A DNA stretch of 64,000 nucleotides, taken from the NCBI GenBank assembly GCA_963711705.1, contig CAVQFM010000019.1, forward strand, positions 1-64,000, in the 5' to 3' direction. Position 1 is the stretch's first letter; each line of letters begins with the position of its first letter. The position numbers and the translations under genes are program-made. The notes beneath the pieces are model-generated. The model saw only the letters and a list, made by a program, of their open reading frames with translations. It did not search any database and had not been told where the DNA came from. This document shows positions 62,065 through 64,000 of this stretch, in pieces. The stretch is from RYN-230 sp963711705. GTDB lineage: Bacteria; Actinomycetota; Actinomycetes; Streptosporangiales; Streptosporangiaceae.

Positions 62065-62075
62065 CGGCCGGGCGG

Positions 62076-63104
62076 CTAGCGCCGGTCCGCCGCGTCGTCT
62101 CCTGGCGGCTGCGCCGGCCCGGGCGCGACCCCGTTGGCCGGCGGCGCGGCGATCCCGGGCAGCGCGCCATCTGGCAGTGCCGCACCACCGGGCGGCGGCG
62201 CCGGGCCACTGGCGGCTGGCGTCGCCGCGCCCTCGCCGGGACCGAACGCGGTGCTGAGGGTCTTGAGCGCCGAGGTCACCTCGCTGGGGATGACCCAGAA
62301 CGTGTTGCCCTCGGCCTGGGCCAGCTGCGGCAGCGTCTGCAGGTACTGATACGCGAGCACCTTCGGGTCCGCGTCTCCCTCGTGCACGGCGTGGAACACG
62401 GTGCCGATCGCCTGGGCCTGGCCCTCGGCCTTGAGGATCTGGCTCTGCCGATCCCCTTCGGCGCGCAGGATGCTGCTCTGCTTCTCGCCCTCGGCGGTGA
62501 GGATCTTGGCCTGCCGGACACCCTCGGCGGTGAGCACGGCGGCCCGCTTCTCCCGCTCGGCCCGCATCTGCTTCTCCATCGCGTCGATCACGCTCTTGGG
62601 CGGGTCGATGGCCTTGATCTCCACCCGGGTGACCCGGAGTCCCCATTTGCCCGACGCATCGTCAAGCACGCTGCGCAGCATCGTGTTGATCTTGTCCCGC
62701 GAGGTCAGAGTTTCCTCGAGGTCCATGTTCCCGATCACGCTGCGCAGCATGGTCGCGGTGATCTGCTCGATCGCCTGGATGTAGTTGACGATCTCGTAGT
62801 CCGCCGCCCGCGGGTCAGTGACCTGGAAGAACAGCACCGTGTCGATGCTGACCACCAGGTTGTCCTCGGTAATCACCGGCTGGCCCCGGAACGACACCAC
62901 CTGCTCGCGCAGATCGATGAGCGGCTTGACCCGGTCCACGACGGGGAGGATGAAATTCATCCCCGGCTCCAGCGTCTTGCGGTACCGGCCGAACCGCTCG
63001 ACGTTCCGGGCCCGCGCTTGCGGCACGATCCGGACCGTCCTGCTGACGACGATCAACACGAGTATGACCGCCACGAGGGCGGCAATGAGCGCGGCCAATT
63101 CCAT
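62076..63104 (-). CDS. SPFH/stomatin-like band-7 protein
   Basis: A 342-residue stomatin/QmcA-type protein. An N-terminal helix (residues 3-20) anchors it; the SPFH domain (about 25-190) has G-R-Y-R-K-T-L-E-P-G-M-N-F-I-L-P and V-V-S-I-D-T-V-L-F-F-Q-V-T-D. A coiled-coil with repeated A-E-G-x-x-Q segments (about 195-250; I-L-T-A-E-G-E-K-Q, I-L-R-A-E-G-D-R-Q, I-L-K-A-E-G-Q-A-Q) follows, then a proline/glycine-rich tail. It works with the membrane protein NfeD, whose gene ends two bases before this ATG. Role in membrane protein quality control is inferred from the family. Confidence 0.93.
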   Translation of the reverse strand: MELAALIAALVAVILVLIVVSRTVRIVPQARARNVERFGRYRKTLEPGMNFILPVVDRVKPLIDLREQVVSFRGQPVITEDNLVVSIDTVLFFQVTDPRAADYEIVNYIQAIEQITATMLRSVIGNMDLEETLTSRDKINTMLRSVLDDASGKWGLRVTRVEIKAIDPPKSVIDAMEKQMRAEREKRAAVLTAEGVRQAKILTAEGEKQSSILRAEGDRQSQILKAEGQAQAIGTVFHAVHEGDADPKVLAYQYLQTLPQLAQAEGNTFWVIPSEVTSALKTLSTAFGPGEGAATPAASGPAPPPGGAALPDGALPGIAAPPANGVAPGPAQPPGDDAADRR

Positions 63105-63106
63105 GG

Positions 63107-63538
63107 CTACTCCCGGGGATGGACAAGTGCGGTGGCGCCTTCGATCGCGAAGACGTCGACGGTCGAGCCGACAGGGATGACCTGGGACTCGTCATAGGGG
63201 CGGGAGGTCCACAGCTCGCCGCGGATCTTGACCTGGCCGCTGTGCGCAGACACTTCCTCGACCACGAGCGCGGACCGGCCGACCAGGGCCGAGGTGCCGG
63301 TCCGCAGCGGCGGTGGCTGCCTGATGTGCCGGAGTGCGATCGGGCGGACGACGACAAGCCCGGCGCCAGTCGCGACGGCGAACGCGGCCAGCTGGAAGGG
63401 CAGGCCAGCGCCGAGCACACCGACGACGGCGGCCACCACAGCGCCCGCCGCGATCAGCCCCAGGGCCAGCGTCGTGGTCAGCACCTCGGCGACGCCCAGC
63501 ACCGCGGCCAGGACCAGCCAGAAAATCCACGACCCCAT
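63107..63538 (-). CDS. NfeD-family membrane protein
   Basis: A 143-residue protein with two to three membrane helices (about 5-25, 28-46 and 47-68) followed by an OB-fold domain (about 82-143; L-V-G-R-S-A-L-V-V-E near 87, V-K-I-R-G-E-L-W-T near 103). This is the short NfeD1b type that pairs with stomatin-like SPFH proteins. It precedes the SPFH gene in the same operon, two bases apart. Its ribosome site is nearly identical to that gene's (GGGAGTAGCC before ATG), suggesting matched expression. Confidence 0.92.
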   Translation of the reverse strand: MGSWIFWLVLAAVLGVAEVLTTTLALGLIAAGAVVAAVVGVLGAGLPFQLAAFAVATGAGLVVVRPIALRHIRQPPPLRTGTSALVGRSALVVEEVSAHSGQVKIRGELWTSRPYDESQVIPVGSTVDVFAIEGATALVHPRE

Positions 63539-63710
63539 GGGCTACTCCCGGGGCGGGAGCGACGGTGTGCGCGGCGTGCGCACCCCGGCTGCCCAGCCCC
63601 CATCTCCGACAGTAACCCCGCCGCGGCCCTGCCGCGACCAACTGCGGGCGATCATTCCCATCAGGCCCAGGACCGGCAATTATGGGTGCTGTCGAGCCTC
63701 GGAGGATGTC

Positions 63711-64000
63711 ATGACCGGTCCAGCCCAGCTGTCCTACAGCCACGGAACCTCGCCGCTTCCGCTGCTCGGCGAGACCATCGGCGCGAACCTGCGGCGCGTC
63801 GCCGCCGAGTTCGGCGGCCGGGAGGCTGTGGTGGACATGCCCACCGGGCGGCGCTGGACCTATGCCCAGTTCGACGCGGATACCGATGTGCTGGCCCGGG
63901 GCCTGATCGGCGCGGGGATGGCGGCGGGCGACCGGGTCGGCATCTGGGCGCCGAACTGCGCCGAGTGGGTGCTGCTGCAGTACGCGACGGCCAAGGCCGG
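63711..64000 (+). CDS. acyl-CoA synthetase (AMP-binding), 3' end outside window
   Basis: The first 96 codons of an ANL-superfamily acyl-CoA ligase. L-L-G-E-T-I-G-A-N-L-R-R-V near residue 18 and R-W-T-Y-A-Q-F-D-A-D near 52 begin the AMP-binding domain; G-D-R-V-G-I-W-A-P-N-C-A-E-W near 76 is its conserved turn and helix. The ATP-binding P-loop would lie beyond the edge. ATG 63711 follows GGAGG. Divergent from the NfeD-SPFH operon. Substrate cannot be judged from this part; a fatty-acid ligase is likely. Confidence 0.88.
   Translation, partial: MTGPAQLSYSHGTSPLPLLGETIGANLRRVAAEFGGREAVVDMPTGRRWTYAQFDADTDVLARGLIGAGMAAGDRVGIWAPNCAEWVLLQYATAKA

Overview
This window is from a high-GC actinobacterium. 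The supporting signs are a cvn-type (conservon) GTPase operon, SpoIIE-family phosphatases, an Rv2466c-type mycothiol-linked DsbA-fold protein, an Eis-type acetyltransferase, polyprenol-phosphomannose synthase, frequent GTG/TTG starts and extreme G+C third positions. A filamentous or soil actinomycete (Streptosporangiales-like or a neighbour) fits; I cannot place it more precisely. No rRNA, tRNA, CRISPR array or intact transposon was seen.

Layout. Positions 1-16,700 are mostly single housekeeping or accessory genes: cupin, serine hydrolase, homocysteine methyltransferase, large FtsX permease, DUF1254 protein, Ppm1-like mannosyltransferase, DedA protein, methyltransferase, a frameshifted type-B carboxylesterase, an ArsR/SRPBCC pair and a decayed aminoglycoside-phosphotransferase-like gene. 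Positions 16,880-19,600 hold hpnB, a flotillin and a small NfeD-like protein. Positions 19,700-27,700 carry a maleylpyruvate-isomerase-like protein, a ribokinase, an FAD monooxygenase, a PAS-GAF-SpoIIE-HATPase phosphatase and a MacB-like ABC exporter.

Positions 28,170-37,090 are a tightly overlapped hopanoid operon on the minus strand: hpnC-hpnD-hpnE-polyprenyl synthase-shc-[hpnG::ispH]-hpnH. Together these make isoprenyl diphosphates from HMBPP (IspH), FPP (prenyl synthase), squalene (HpnC/D/E), hopene (Shc), adenosylhopane (HpnH) and ribosylhopane (HpnG). The fusion of the HpnG nucleosidase to IspH in one coding region is the most unusual feature. About 900 bp of non-coding sequence then separates this operon from a divergent cvnABCD operon (37,990-42,340). 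That gap holds a tandem pair of 26-bp repeats resembling an IS21-type terminus and a 17-bp triplicate.

The right third (42,370-64,000) contains a membrane SpoIIE phosphatase, Eis-like acetyltransferase, RpiB, a mycothiol-type nitroreductase with CPWA instead of CPWC, PepN, an MFS transporter next to MalQ, an amidase / penicillin-acylase-family / membrane-protein operon, a NERD protein, IlvD, MenA, a flippase-like membrane protein, a second SPFH-NfeD pair, and the start of an acyl-CoA synthetase that runs off the edge.

A cross-cutting observation is that at least five otherwise good genes are interrupted by small indels, mostly single added bases: the carboxylesterase, the phosphotransferase (twice), hpnG-ispH, cvnA and the MFS gene, and possibly the 5' end of the ribokinase gene. 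Either this assembly carries uncorrected indel errors or several genes are decaying; ispH and cvnA being among them favours error.
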